Positions 1 to 13,100 of a stretch of DNA of 64,000 bases are shown piece after piece. Positions within the stretch are counted from its first letter, which is position 1. Each line of letters begins with the position of its first letter. Made by a program: the position numbers and the translations under genes. This stretch comes from Actinostola sp. cb2023 (taxonomy: Eukaryota > Cnidaria > Anthozoa > Actiniaria > Actinostolidae): contig JAUJYZ010000289.1 of NCBI GenBank assembly GCA_033675265.1, positions 221,001 through 285,000 of the forward strand, given 5' to 3'. A model generated the notes under the pieces. It did no database searches, had not been told where the DNA came from, and worked only from the letters and a program-made list of their open reading frames with translations.

Positions 1-1345
1 GGTCTGTATCTTACCTTAAATGTGAAGTCGGCTAGCTCTCCAATCCACCGAAGACTTGCAGCATTGAGTTTTGCTGTTGTTAGAACGTATGTCAGGGGAT
101 TGTTGTCAGTATATACAGTAAACTCAGGGCTGTAGTATAAATAATCGCGAAACTGTTCTGTAATGGCCCATTTAAGAGCAAGAAACTCCAGCTTACCAGT
201 AATTCTTCTCAGCCGGTGTTAGGGTGCGTGAGGCATATGCTATTACTCTGTTCTTGTCATCTTGCTTCTGGTACAGCACCGCTCTTAGTCCATGGTTACA
301 GGCATCTGTATGCACGACACAAGGCTTGTTATAATCAGGGTATGCCATGATTGGAGGGTTTGTCAAATAGTTGATAAGTGTTTCAAGTGACTGTTCATGT
401 TCTCTTGTCCAGGTGATGGGCGTTGACGATGGTAGTTGATGACTCTTTGCCAATGTTCGCTTCCTCAAAGTTTCTCGTGATGATACACTCGTCGATGATT
501 TATTTAAGAGTTCATACAGTGGTTTTGCTATCTTAGCAAAGTCCGGTATATACTGACGGTAATAGCTAAGTAGTCCAGCTAGTTGCCTTACTTCACTTAC
601 TGTCCTCAGTTTCTTGCTGGCGAGGCTTGCGACGGCTTTGATCCCTTTGGGGTCGATTCAGTGCCCTTCCTCCGATACAATACGTCCCAGGAAGCAGACT
701 TCTCTCTTGAACAGGTGACACTTACGTGGTTTTAGCTTAACACCATGTTCCTTTAGTCGGCACAGAACTATACGTAAATGTTGAAGATGTTCTTGAAAGG
801 ACCGACTAAAGACAATAACGTCGTCTAGGTATGGAATGGTCATATTATCCCGTAGTTCACCCAGGCACTCCTCCATAAATCGTTGAAACGTGCCCTTCAG
901 TGCCCTTCCTCCGATACAATACGTCCCAGGAAGCAGACTTCTCTCTTGAACAGGTGACACTTACTGGTTTTAGCTTAACACCATGTTCCTTTAGTCGGCG
1001 CAGAACTATACGTAAATGTTGAAGATGTTCTTGAAAGGACCGACTAAAGACAATAACGTCGTCTAGGTATGGAATGGTCATATTATCCCGTAGTTCACCC
1101 AGGCACTCCTCCATAAATCGTTGAAACTTTGCCGGGGCATTCATCAGACCGAAGGGTATACGAGTCCACTCGTATATACCCCCATGGTATGATAAATGCT
1201 GTGCATGGTCTACTCTCTTCCTCGACGAACCCTTGATGGTAATAATAATGGTATGCCTTTCCCTGGTCTAGCACGCTGAACCACGAGTTGTCTGCCAAGC
1301 TGTCTAGTGTTTCCATAGCAACCAGGTCTATGCCATACTTCTCCC
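1..1345 (-). pseudogene. Ty3/Gypsy reverse transcriptase-RNase H fragment (broken)
   Basis: Read on the minus strand from 1345 to 1, this is the pol core of a Ty3/Gypsy LTR retrotransposon. RT motifs include [13 protein letters not shown] near 1280, [16 protein letters not shown] near 1120 and the catalytic box [10 protein letters not shown], which occurs twice because part of the RT is duplicated in tandem. The RT-RNase H connection (GLLSYYRQYIPDFAKIAKPL) lies at about 480-650. RNase H follows at 468-1 with VVHTDACNHG, RVIAYASRTLTPAEKNYW and, after a frameshift near 193, FTVYTDNNPLTYVL. Several frameshifts and the duplication mean it cannot make one polyprotein. It continues off the left edge, and no LTR or primer-binding site is visible. 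The family is clear; the clade within Gypsy is not. Confidence 0.85.
660..1127. repeat. ~239-bp tandem duplication inside the Gypsy RT
   Basis: Bases 660-889 and 899-1127 are nearly identical and in the same orientation, offset by 239 bp. The copies differ mainly by a 1-bp deletion (cttacgtgg versus cttactgg). Each copy carries the YLDDVIVFS catalytic segment and the following ~60 codons. The unit is joined by a nine-base bridge (890-898) that repeats the end of the unit start. This is a post-insertion local duplication. Confidence 0.9.
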
Positions 1346-2160
1346 AGCAATGCTCTGCAGGTTGCCGTTTGTAATGTAGTATCCTTGCTTAATGGCTGTA
1401 GTCGTACACACGTTTCACAGTTGCGGCAGAACTCTTCTATCTCAGCAGCCATTCCTGGCCAGAATAAAGAAGCATGTAGTCGTTGTTTAGACCGGACAAT
1501 TCCTTGATGTGCTGCATGTGCTAGGTTGAGTGCTTTCTTCCTTAACTTTAAAGGGACAAACATGCGCCTACCACGCATTAACAAACCTTGTGCGCATGAC
1601 AGTTCATTACTCAAATGTTGCCACTTCTTTACCGCATCCTCTGTGTTCCTCCGACCATTGCTAATTGCATTAACCACCTTCTGGAGCTCAACATCTTCTT
1701 TTCCTTCACGGATTTCTTGTAGTGTCAGTAAATCGACGTCCCTTGACACAGACTGTACATGCTATTCAATAAACGTCCCTGTGCTTTCAGTAGTTTCAGT
1801 TGGTAGTTTGGACCAGCCATCAGCAACATTCCCTGCTCCTGGCTCATATGTGAGTGTGAAGTCATAATCTTGTGCTCTCATCGCTATCCACTCGAGTCTA
1901 ATCGACTGTGTAGACTTTGTAAATATCGACAAAAGTTGCTTGTGATCTGTTGCTACTGTGATGTGTCGACCATAGACGTACATGTAGGTATGCATTTTCT
2001 GTAATCCAATTAGCACAGCCAGGGTTTACCGCTTAATCTGTGCATACTTCTTCTCGACCTCGTTTAATGTCCGTGATGCATATGCCACTGGGTACATTTC
2101 ATGACCTCTTCTTTGTAATAGAACAGCACCAAGATCTCTTTGAAATGAACTCTGACATCA
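1346..2160 (-). pseudogene. Ty3/Gypsy RNase H and integrase zinc-finger fragment
   Basis: On the minus strand, 2160-1762 reads as the second half of a Gypsy RNase H (VAYASRTLNEVEKKYAQIK, then HITVATDHKQLLSIF, with a stop just before LAVLIGLQK). From 1749 to about 1385 it reads as the N-terminal integrase HHCC zinc finger (LAHAAHQGIVRSKQRLHASL, then FWPGMAAEIEEFCRNCETC). The catalytic integrase core is missing: at about 1345-1385 the sequence jumps directly into the RT of another fragment. In transcription order the pieces run RNase H, integrase, then RT again, so this is a junction of two elements or a rearranged one. Confidence 0.8.
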
Positions 2161-2293
2161 ATACAAGATCAACACGCTACTGTAGAATAAATGCCCGATG
2201 TCTAACACACACAAATGTTACAGAAGGACGTCGTACCATAAGTGTCCTCTGCTTGAAAGAATGGAACAATTAATGAAACCATTAATTTCAGTA

Positions 2294-2629
2294 TCAATAG
2301 TCCACACTTCCTTTATTCTTTGTCAGACATGCGTATTCATGTTCATACCACCCAGTCGCTTTTGCTGGTTGCTCTTTTCCAACCGACTTTACATTAGTCC
2401 CTTGTTTTCCAGACACATTCGTCCTGCAGCACTTCTCAAAATGACCAATTCTTTTACATTTGTTAAATTCATCTTCTCCTGCTTTACATCTTGGATCATT
2501 AGCCAGATGATCTGCACTCCCGCATCTATAGCACCTCTTTGTTCTCCGATACGATGGCTTAGACTCTGTCTTTTGTACTTGGTTGACTACACAGACAACC
2601 CAGCACATACTTTTTGGACGCGTAGGCAA
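2294..2629 (-). pseudogene. Gypsy gag nucleocapsid zinc-knuckle fragment
   Basis: The minus-strand reading frame of 111 codons contains two retroviral-type zinc knuckles: CYRCGSADHLANDPRC, then a degenerate second one, FNKCKRIGHFEKCCRT, in which the first cysteine is replaced. This is typical of the nucleocapsid part of Gypsy gag. It lies just upstream, in transcription order, of the RNase H/integrase fragment, and no RT lies between them, so this copy has lost protease and RT. The opposite strand is also open but its translation shows no family signature. Confidence 0.7.
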
Positions 2630-2966
2630 GTACAGATGGCGACTCCTTTATGTTGTTTCGTTGGGGTATTCTGCAATTGCTCCGATATTTTTTCTGTTAC
2701 GGCTAATGATACTATATAATGTAGCTTCAAGTACCTGGGAGTTGTGCATGATCCATGCCTCGTAGAATGGCCACGTAGACTCTACTGTCAGCAAGGTTTC
2801 ATCCCGGCTTGACATGCTGCAGAAGACATGAAAGGTTATTCCTCTTAAGCATGCATCACATTATATAACTAACTCCATGCAGGGGTCAATTCAATAAAAC
2901 TTTTACAACTGTAATGTTCTTCAGTTGGCAGCTAAAACAATAGCTACACTTGTAAATTACAGTCGT

Positions 2967-3420
2967 AACTATTGCAATGTGTGGGATGCCTGTGGTGAAA
3001 CTAACAAGCAATACCTGGACAGGCTCCAAAGACGTGCTGGCAGCATAATCTAAAGTAGGAAAGTTCAGAAGCACGAGCAATTACATGGCCATATTTAAAA
3101 TATTAATAATAATAATCTTTATTTACAGTGGGTGAACAAATACAGCAAACTGAATACAATAACGTAGAGATTGATTTCATTGTCTATATACGCCTCAATA
3201 ACATAGCGCAAGTTCAACCAATACAATAACAGGCACAAAGACCTAAAATATCAAGGTTCTTTCAGGTTTAAACCTGGAATACCCTTCCCGAAAATGTGCG
3301 AAAACGCAGTTGCTTGATAAAGTTTAAACAGGCAGCAGACTCATGTTTTCTAAACCGCTGTATCTTTATATTTCTACATTTCTATCTTATCTATATATTA
3401 GATTAGATTAGATTAGGGCT
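2967..3420 (+). pseudogene. LINE (non-LTR retrotransposon) 3' fragment, interrupted
   Basis: Plus-strand codons from 2967 read NYCNVWDACGETNKQYLDRL then QRRAGSII, the usual C-terminal end of a CR1/Jockey-like reverse transcriptase (NYC..VW...C......L..LQ.RA..II), with an in-frame stop. After an interruption at about 3095-3245, the frame from 3272 reads TWNTLPENVRKRSCLIKFKQ, the conserved LINE terminus. It is followed by a non-coding tail ending in a short ATTAG repeat near 3397-3416. Both blocks are too short to assign a clade. Confidence 0.6.
3095..3245 (-). mobile_element. Short insertion splitting the LINE fragment
   Basis: This ~150-bp stretch separates two adjacent parts of the same LINE terminus. 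It begins with an (AAT)n run and 'ctttattta', which on the minus strand would be a 3' tail with an AATAAAG polyadenylation-like end. A minus-strand SINE or LINE tail insertion is the simplest reading. No target duplication was resolved. Confidence 0.3.
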
Positions 3421-3635
3421 CCATTTAAGCATGAACTGGACATCCCTAACAAAATATTGTTTATGCTTTCCCTCCTCTCATAAATTCTAACAATCAATGT
3501 AGTAACACGCTGAGTGCTGCATAAATCAATAAAATGAATATTGTTTATAAATAAATAAAGTGAAGCCACCATTGAACGGCGGATACATGATCGTGATATG
3601 GCTGGTCAACTGAGGTGGAAAGGGTGGCCATGTAT

Positions 3636-3716
3636 CAGTCGTGATACAGTCGTGATACAGTCGTGATACAGTCGTGATACAGTCGTGATACAGTCGTGAT
3701 ACAGTCGTGATACAGT
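3636..3716. repeat. 11-bp minisatellite (cagtcgtgata), 7 copies
   Basis: Seven perfect head-to-tail copies of cagtcgtgata. They lie in non-coding sequence between the LINE remnant and the first recognised exon of the TMEM161-like gene. Confidence 0.95.
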
Positions 3717-4040
3717 TGTTGAAATTTAAAAGTTACCGTTTTAATATTTTCCACAATATTTTTAAAATACACTTAATGTATACGAAAACATGTTTCGGCA
3801 TAACCTGTTGCCATCTTCAGTAGAATGAATAAGATTATAAGAGATGTGATATATATATACCATAACGAACCTAATTACAATATGATTGACAGTAATTCAT
3901 TAATCTGAAAACTAAACAGACTACAAACTAATCAAAATAACAAGATTAATTAAGAACTAAAAGAAGTTTTGAAATGTTGTACTTGGATATTAAGTTCCGG
4001 TTTTACCTGATTAATATTCATATTGTTTTTTAATATTTAG

Positions 4041-4134
4041 AAAATGTGGTTCTTCAAGTGGTAATGCTTCAGTTTCTGACAGTAACACCTTCACGGTGAA
4101 GTGTTCTCTGGATATTCAACTTGACAAAGCCAAG
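4041..4134 (+). CDS. TMEM161: TMEM161 exon a (first one recognised)
   Basis: Acceptor ttatttag-type sequence at 4031-4040 and donor aag|gtaaac at 4135. From 4042 it reads KCGSSSGNASVSD then SNTFTVKCSLDIQLDKAK, matching the hydrophilic stretch before the second membrane block in TMEM161B (there: SKPLTIPKDIDLHLETK). One base before 4042 belongs to a codon shared with an upstream exon. No upstream exon could be identified in 2700-4040, so the N-terminal membrane segment is off the window or in an exon too short to see. Confidence 0.75.
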
Positions 4135-7100
4135 GTAAACAGTGTATACCTGTATATCGATGTGATTTATATTGTATTTTTCTTATGTATATACATGTAG
4201 TTTTGTGATCATTTTTCGAACGACTCCATCGTTCATCATCAGTATTGCGCAATAGGTAACGTTAGTTGGTCTTATACACCTATTTCAATTACGTAAGTCC
4301 CCCGAAAAGGGTGAAAGGCGCGACCCTGAAGGATCATGGGGGTTTCTATTTGCAGCCATATTCTTCACGAACGTCTTGTACCAAACAAGAAAATTGCGGT
4401 GAAGCAAATTCAAGTGAAATTCAAAATGAGATGGCCGAAATCGAAATGTTTGGGAATTTGAGTAGAAAGACATGGTAAACAGCATAACCCATGATTCTCT
4501 GGGGTCGCTCCTTTGTGAGTCAAGGATGACTAACTTAATTGAAATATGTGTATGTACAGATCATTGGTGTGAAGGTGACAAAACTAAATATAAACAAGAC
4601 GCTCAATGAGCGTATACTCGTGCATTATGACAAGTAGATCTCTATCTTTGCTCACCAACACACACCATTGGTAGAACAAGCCACAGCCATCTCAAATTTG
4701 ACAGACAAAGAGAAGAGAATATAGAGTCATTCTTCCATGACAATCTCCGATACTTGACCCTGTTTGTTGATCAAATGCACGTTATGACAATGACAATGAC
4801 AGTTGCGTGACGAGGGAGACTATTTGTCGGTGATCATAGATAAAGATCTTCCTCTTCGGGAAGCGACTGAGTAAGAGGCAGACTTCCCACTCATATGAAA
4901 GGTTTCTACATGTATGTCATAATTACAGTCAGGAAATAGTTTTCCCTCAAACTTTTCTCAGAAAACTATCTTGTTCATAAGTAAATGCAACGACTTTAGT
5001 TTTTGGAAATACACAGCTGGAAAAGTGCTAAATTTACGCATGGCGAGGATTGAAGTTTGCACAAGTTGATGAGCCTGCCGCTCAGAAACCACTAAACACC
5101 AGAAAATCAATGGTCCTTATATTGTTATAAAACATATAGTTTTTTGAATGTCAATGAAACAGAAACACTGATAAGAGAAAAATAATTATTGGCACCCATT
5201 TTGTGGTTTTCTGAAAACATGCACAAGTACTCAGTCTTCAGTGATCTATATTACCCAATTCCAGACCGAACCGCTCTAAATATTTAGTTGGCCCAGTTAA
5301 AGAAAGGTCATGGAGCATAGAAACAAAAAATAAATGTACTTTTCGCTTTTTATTTACCTTTTCCACCGTGGCACTAGTAAAACAGTAAAATCTAAGATTT
5401 CAAAATAACAGTGACTTTGGCCAAAGGTGACCTTTTAACTTTCGCGTTTCACTTTTGTTGAGCCCTCGAAGAATATCAATACAAACATTGTGCTTTCACT
5501 TCAATCCATTTCTATTCAGCTAAGGTTTGTGTGGAAAAGTTTAAGAAACAACTGTAGCAAGTTGACAATGTAACTTTACAAAACCTTTACAACTGAAGAA
5601 AGCTTTAGTAACTTTTTACAACTAATTTCCCACTCAAACACAAACAACAAATAAGGTCCGGAAATAATTGATTATTGTATTTTTATTTTCTGTTGTCTTT
5701 TCAGTTGACGGAATTTGATGTTCTACCACAGTTTCTGTATGCCGACTACAAGTGGCTCATCGATTTTGCTGTTGGTGCTTTTGTGTTGAATATTGTAATA
5801 GAATCATGTGCATTCTTCTTCCCTGCTATTCTATCACAAGAGTTTAATCTTGGCTTGTTTTGGAATCTGTTAGTGATAATATTCTCTCTGTATCCTTGCA
5901 AAGAAACAATTCTTGTTTTCTTTATTCTTTGTTGCTTCTACGTTATATATTTTAACGTTTGTTTAGTTGCTTGATGTAACATCTTGATTTTCACATTCTC
6001 CTGACGATGGGCCAATGACCCTAAAGCTTGGGACGAACAACAAATATTACAATATATAACGTAGAAGAAACAAAGATTAAATACAATTCATGAAGCACTA
6101 GCAATGTGCTAGCGAAGACCACAAATCTTCTGGCTTGCATAATCACAAGAATAGTGTGTGATCATGTTACTCTTAGCATGGACCAATAGCGACAGCGAGA
6201 ATGCTAGCGAGAAGCTGGTAATAGTAAGGATCGTGTGAACCATGTGCCGGCTAGAGTTGTTGACCAAAGGTCAAGCTAGCGTGATCACGAAATTAGCGTG
6301 TGATTGTGTTACCCCTTAGCGTGGACCACCAAGCGACACTTGCGAAAAATCTGGTCGCGAGTTACTAATACTAATACTAATGCTAATACTAATACTAATA
6401 CTAATACTAATACTAATACTACTACTAATACTACTAATACTAATGCTAATACTAATACTAATGCTAATACTAATACTAATACTAATACTAATAATACTAC
6501 TAATGCTAATACTAATACTAATGCTAATGCTAATACTAATACTAATACTAATAATACTACTAATACTAATGCTAATGCTAATACTAATGCTAATACTAAT
6601 ACTAATAATACTACTAATACTAATGCTAATGCTAATACTAATACTAATACTAATAATACTACTAATAATACTACTAATGCTAATGCTAATACTAATAATA
6701 CTAATACTAATGCTAATACTAATACTAATAATACTACTAATGCTAATGCTAATACTAATACTAATACTAATAATACTACTAATGCTAATGCTAATACTAA
6801 TACTAATAATACTACTAATGCTAATACTAATGCTAATACTAATGCTAATAATACTACTAATGCTAATACTAATACTAATAATACTACTAATACTAATACT
6901 AATGCTAATACTAATGCTAATAATACTACTAATGCTAATACTATAATACTAATACTAATAATACTACTAATGCTAATACTATAATACTAATACTAATAAT
7001 ACTACTAATGCTAATACTAATACTAATGCTAATGCTAATACAACACTAACACTAATACTAATAATACTACTAATGCTAATACTAATACTAATGCTAATGC

Positions 7101-10100
7101 TAATACAACACTAACACTAATACTAATAATACTACTAGTAGAGTGATTCCAATAAACCTGGGCATTACTAATTACACCTATTAGACACTCACTCTTTTGT
7201 TTTCTTTTGTTCCTTTTCATCTAATAAACACTGACAGCTAATTAGTAGTGCCCAGGTTTATTGGAATCATTCTAATAATAATCAGTAATAACTGTTAATT
7301 TGAGTGTCAGTTAAAACATATACATGTAGCTGACTAAAAAGTCTACTAAATAGATAATAAATAAATAGTAATATGATAGGACGAATAGCTAAAAAAATAA
7401 AGATAATAATGTTAAAAGATGGAGTGCAGACACTAAAACCGTGCTAAATAGCACCAATGAAACAATAGAAAACAAAAGACATTGCACTATTTAGTGCTAA
7501 TTAAAGTTAGCACTGTTTCATGGTTTTAGTGTTTGCACTCTATCGTAAAATACTAAATAAAATACTACTAATACTAAAATACAGTATATAAATATATATG
7601 CATTAATTTGAACATACATGTAGAACACAATTGTGATTGCATTTATCTCCTAACAGCTCTGATATGTCTATTTTTCTTATACATTTGCGAACACTTCATA
7701 GACTTAGTGGTGGTATTCAGCTTAAACCATATCACAGGTCCTATATAACTTATTCTTGCAGTCTTATTCTTTGCTTACAGCACACTTCTCTTACTCCTAG
7801 CTTCTCACCATGTCCTCTATTCTTACCATGTCCTCTATTCTTACCATGTCCTCTATTCTCACCATGTCCTCTATTCTTACCATGTCCTCTATTCTTACCA
7901 TGTCCTCTATTCTTACCATGTCCTCTATTCTTACCATGTCCTCTATTCTTACCATGTCCTCTATTCTTACCATGTCCTCTATTCTCACCATGTCCTCTAT
8001 TCTTACAATGTCCTCTATTCTCACCATGTCCTCTATTCTTACCATGTCCTCTATTCTTACCATGTCCTCTATTCTTACCATGTCCTCTATTCTTACCATG
8101 TCCTCTATTCTTAACATGTCCTCTATTCTTACCATGTCCTCTATTCTTACCATGTCCTCTATTCTTACCATGTCCTCTATTCTTACCATGTCCACTATTC
8201 TTACCATGTCCTCTATTCTTACCATGTCCTCTATTCTCACCATGTCCTCTATTCTTACCATGTCCTCTATTCTTACCATGTCCTCTATTCTTACCATGTC
8301 CTCTATTCTTAACATGTCCACTATTCTTACCATGTCCTCTATTCTTACCATGTCCTCTATTCTTACCATGTCCTCTATTCTTACCATGTCCTCTATTCTC
8401 ACCATGTCCTCTATTCTTACCATGTCCTCTATTCTTACCATGTCCTCTATTCTTAACATGTCCTCTATTCTTACCATGTCCTCTATTCTCACCATGTCCT
8501 CTATTCTTACCATGTCCTCTATTCTTACCATGTCCTCTATTCTCACCATGTCCTCTATTCTTACCATGTCCTCTATTCTTACCATGTCCTCTATTCTTAC
8601 CATGTCCTCTATTCTTACCATGTCCTCTATTCTTACCATGTCCTCTATTCTTACCATGTCCTCTATTCTTACCATGTCCTCTATTCTTACCATGTCCTCT
8701 ATTCTACCATGTCCTCTATTCTTACCATGTCCTCTATTCTTACCATGTCCTCTATTCTTACCATGTCCTCTATTCTTACCATGTCCTCTATTCTTACCAT
8801 GTCCTCTATTCTTACCATGTCCCGTGTCTATTCTTACCATGTCCTCTATTCTTACCATGTCCTCTATTCTTACCATGTCCTCTATTCTTACCATGTCCAC
8901 TATTCTTACCATGTCCTCTATTCTTACCATGTCCTCTATTCTTACCATGTCCTCTATTCTTACCATGTCCTCTATTCTTACCATGTCCTCTATTCTTACC
9001 ATGTCCTCTATTCTTACCATGTCCACTATTCTTACCATGTCCTCTATTCTTACCATGTCCTCTATTCTTACCATGTCCTCTATTCTTACCATGTCCTCTA
9101 TTCTCACCATGTCCTCTATTCTTACCATGTCCTCTATTCTTACCATGTCCTCTATTCTTAACATGTCCTCTATTCTTACCATGTTCTCTATTCTCACCAT
9201 GTCCTCTATTCTTACCATGTCCTCTATTCTTACCATGTCCTCTATTCTCACCATGTCCTCTATTCTTACCATGTCCTCTATTCTTACCATGTCCTCTATT
9301 CTCACCATGTCCTCTATTCTTACCATGTCCTCTATTCTTACCATGTCCTCTGTTCTTACCATGTCCTCTATTCTTAACATGTCCTCTATTCTTAACATAT
9401 CCTCTATTCTTACCATGTCCTCTATTCTCACCATGTCCTCTATTCTCACCCTCTATTCTTACCATGTCCTCTATTCTTACCATGTCCTCTATTCTTACCA
9501 TGTCCTCTATTCTTACCATGTCCTCTATTCTTAACATGTCCACTATTCTTACCATTTCCTCTATTCTTATCATGTCCTCTATTCTTACCATGTCCTCTAA
9601 TCTTACCATGTCCTCTATTCTTACCGTGTCCTCTATTCTTAACATGTCCTCTATTCTTAACATGTCCTCTATTCTAATATCCATATTCTTACCTATTCTA
9701 TTCTTTACCATGTCCTCTATTCTTACCATGTCCACTATTCTTACCATGTCCACTATTCTTACCATGTCCTCTATTCTTACCATGTCCTCTATTCTTACCA
9801 TGTCCTCTATTCTTACCATGTCCTCTATTCTTACCATGTCCTCTATTCTTACCATATCCTCTATCCTTAACATGTCCACTATTCTTACCATGTCCACTAT
9901 TCTTAACATGTCCTCTATTCTAACATATATCCACTATTCTTACCATGTCCTCTATTCTTAACATGTCCACTATTCTTACCATGTCCACTATTCTTACCAT
10001 GTCCTCTATTCTTACCATGTCCACTATTCTTACCATGTCCTCTATTCTTACCATGTCCTCTATTCTCACCATGTCCTCTATTCTTCCTCTATTCTTACCA

Positions 10101-13100
10101 TATCCTCTATCCTTAACATGTCCACTATTCTTACCATGTCCACTATTCTTACCATGTCCTCTATTCTTACCATGTCCCTCTATTCTCACCATGTCCTCTA
10201 TTCTTACCATGTCCTCTATTCTTACCATGTCCTCTATTCTTACCATGTCCTCTATTCTTAACATGTCCACACAACTTACCATTTCCTCTATTCTTACCAT
10301 GTCCTCTATTCTTACCATGTCCTCTAATCTTACCATGTCCTCTATTCTTACCGTGTCCTCTATTCTTAACGTGTCCTCTATTCTTAACGTGTCCTCTATT
10401 CTTACCATGTCCTCTATTCTTAACATGTCCTCTATTCTTTACCGTGTCCTCTATTCTTACCATATCCTCTATTCTTAACATGTCCTCTATTCTCACCATG
10501 TCCTCTATTCTTACCATGTCCTCTAATCTTACCATGTCCTCTATTCTTACCATGTCCTCTATTCTTGCCATGTCCTCTATTCTTACCATGTCCTCTATTC
10601 TTACCATGTCCTCTATTCTTACCATGTCCTCTATTCTTACCATATCCTCTATTCTTAACATGTCCACTATCCTTACCATGTCCACTATTCTTACCATGTC
10701 CTCTATTCTTACCATGTCCTCTATTCTCACCATGTCCTCTATTCTTACCATGTCCTCTATTCTTACCATGTCCTCTATTCTTACCATGTCCTCTATTCTT
10801 ACCATTTCCTCTATTCTTATCATGTCCTCTATTCTTACCATGTCCTCTATTCTTAACATGTCCACTATTCTTACCATTTCCTCTATTCTTATCATGTCCT
10901 CTATTCTTACCATGTCCTCTAATCTTACCATGTCCTCTATTCTTACCGTGTCCTCTATTCTTAACATGTCCTCTATTCTTACCATGTCCTCTATTCTTAC
11001 CGTGTCCTCTATTCTTACCGTGTCCTCTATTCTTACCATATCCTCTATTCTTAACATGTCCACTATTCTTACCATATCCTCTATTCTTACCATGTCCTCT
11101 ATTCTCACCATGTCCTCTATTCTTACCATGTCCACTATTCTTACCATGTACTCTATTCTTACCATGTCCTCTATTCTTACCATGTCCTCTATTCTCACTT
11201 ACCATGTCCTCTATTCTTACCATGTCCTCTATTCTTACCATGTCCTCTATTCTTAACATGTCCTCTATTCTTACCATGTCCTCTATTCTTACCATGTCCT
11301 CTATTCTTACCATGTCCTCTAATCTTACCATGTCCTCTATTCTTACCGTGTCCTCTATTCTTAATGTGTCCTCTATTCTTACCATGTCCTCTATTCTTAC
11401 CATATCCTCTATTCTTAACATGTCCACTATTCTTACCATGTCCACTATTCTTACCATGTCCTCTATTCTTACCATGTCCTCTATTCTTACCATGTCCTCT
11501 ATTCTTAACATGTCCACTATTCTTACCATTTCCTCTATTATTAGCATGTCCTCTATTCTCACCATGTCCTCTATTCTTACCATGTCCACTATTATTACCA
11601 TGTCCTCTATTCTTACCATGTCCTCTATTCTCACCATGTCCTCTATTCTTACCATGTCCTCTATTCTTACCATGTCCTCTATTCTTACCATGTCCTCTAT
11701 TCTTACCATGTCCTCTATTCTTAACATGTCCTCTAATCTTACCATGTCCTCTATTCTTACCATGTCCTCTATTCTTACCATGTCCTCTATTCTTACCATG
11801 TCCTCTATTCTTACCATGTCCTCTATTCTTACCATGTCCTCTATTCTTACCATGTCCTCTATTCTTACCATGTCCTCTATTCTTACCATGTCCTCTATTC
11901 TTACCATGTCCTCTATTCTTACCATGTCCTCTATTCTTACCATGTCCCTATTCTTACCATGTCCTCTATTCTTACCATGTCCTCTATTCTCACCATGTCC
12001 TCTATTCTCACCATGTCCTCTATTCTCACCATGTCCTCTATTCTTACCATGTCCTCTATTCTTACCATGTCCTCTATTCTTACCATGTCCTCTATTCTTA
12101 CCATGTCCTCTATTCTTACCATGTCCTCTATTCTTACCATGTCCTCTATTCTCACCATGTCCTATATTCTTACCATGTCCTCTATTCTTACCATGTCCTC
12201 TATTCTTACCATGTCCTCTATTCTTACCATGTCCTCTATTCTTAACATGTCCTCTATTCTTACCATGTCCTCTATTCTTACCATGTCCTCTATTCTTACC
12301 ATGTCCTCTATTCTTACCATGTCCTCTATTCTTACCATGTCCTCTATTCTTACCATGTCCTCTATTCTTAACCATGTCCTCTATTCTTACCATGTCCTCT
12401 ATTCTTACCATGTCCTCTATTCTTACCATGTCCTCTATTCTTACCATGTCCTCTATTCTTACCGTGTCCTCTATTCTTACCGGGTCCTCTATTCTTACCA
12501 TGTCCTCTATTCTTACCATGTCCTCTATTCTTACCATGTCCTCTATTCTTACCATGTCCTCTATTCTTACCATGTCCTCTATTCTTACCATGTCCTCTAT
12601 TCTTACCATGTCCTCTATTCTTACCATGTCCTCTATTCTTAACATGTCCTCTCTATTCTTAACATGGATAACATGGGCCACCAAGCGACGCTTGCCGTTA
12701 AAAAGTTGACCACAAGCATATTTATTTATTGCTACTATATTTTTTATATAATATATTTGGCTCTCTGGTTGAGCACCAATTGTGAAGAGATCCGGTATCA
12801 TGTGCTAGTGAGACAATAGTGCCATTAGCAATTATATAGTTCTAAATTTCATTTAACCACATAAAAAAGCCTACTTAAACAAAGTGTTTTGTTGTATAAT
12901 ATTTGTTTGGATCCTTGACAACAATCACAGTAAAGTTTTGTTTTCACTAACTGCTGCCTATTGGAGAGGAGAAGACAGCGGAGAGAGATCAATCTGTTTA
13001 ATATTTAGCTTCTTTTTCTTTGTGCTTGCCATGGCAGTATTGGTTGTTGATGAAACTGTGCTGGATTTTGGTCTCGATTCTGGTTATGAAAAGTTTTCCA

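Noticed and set aside
2040..2765. Plus-strand frames at 2040-2273, 2198-2719 and 2583-2765
   Set aside because: They are antisense to the Gypsy RNase H and gag pieces, whose motifs are on the minus strand.
6304..7220. Asn/Thr-rich and Leu/Ile-rich frames
   Set aside because: Translation of the TAATAC/TAATGC microsatellite.
7637..12801. Very long frames on both strands (up to ~790 codons) rich in PLFLPC, SSILTM or RIEDMV repeats
   Set aside because: They follow from an 18-bp period without stops in several registers and both strands; they lie inside a TMEM161 intron and have no non-repeat domain.
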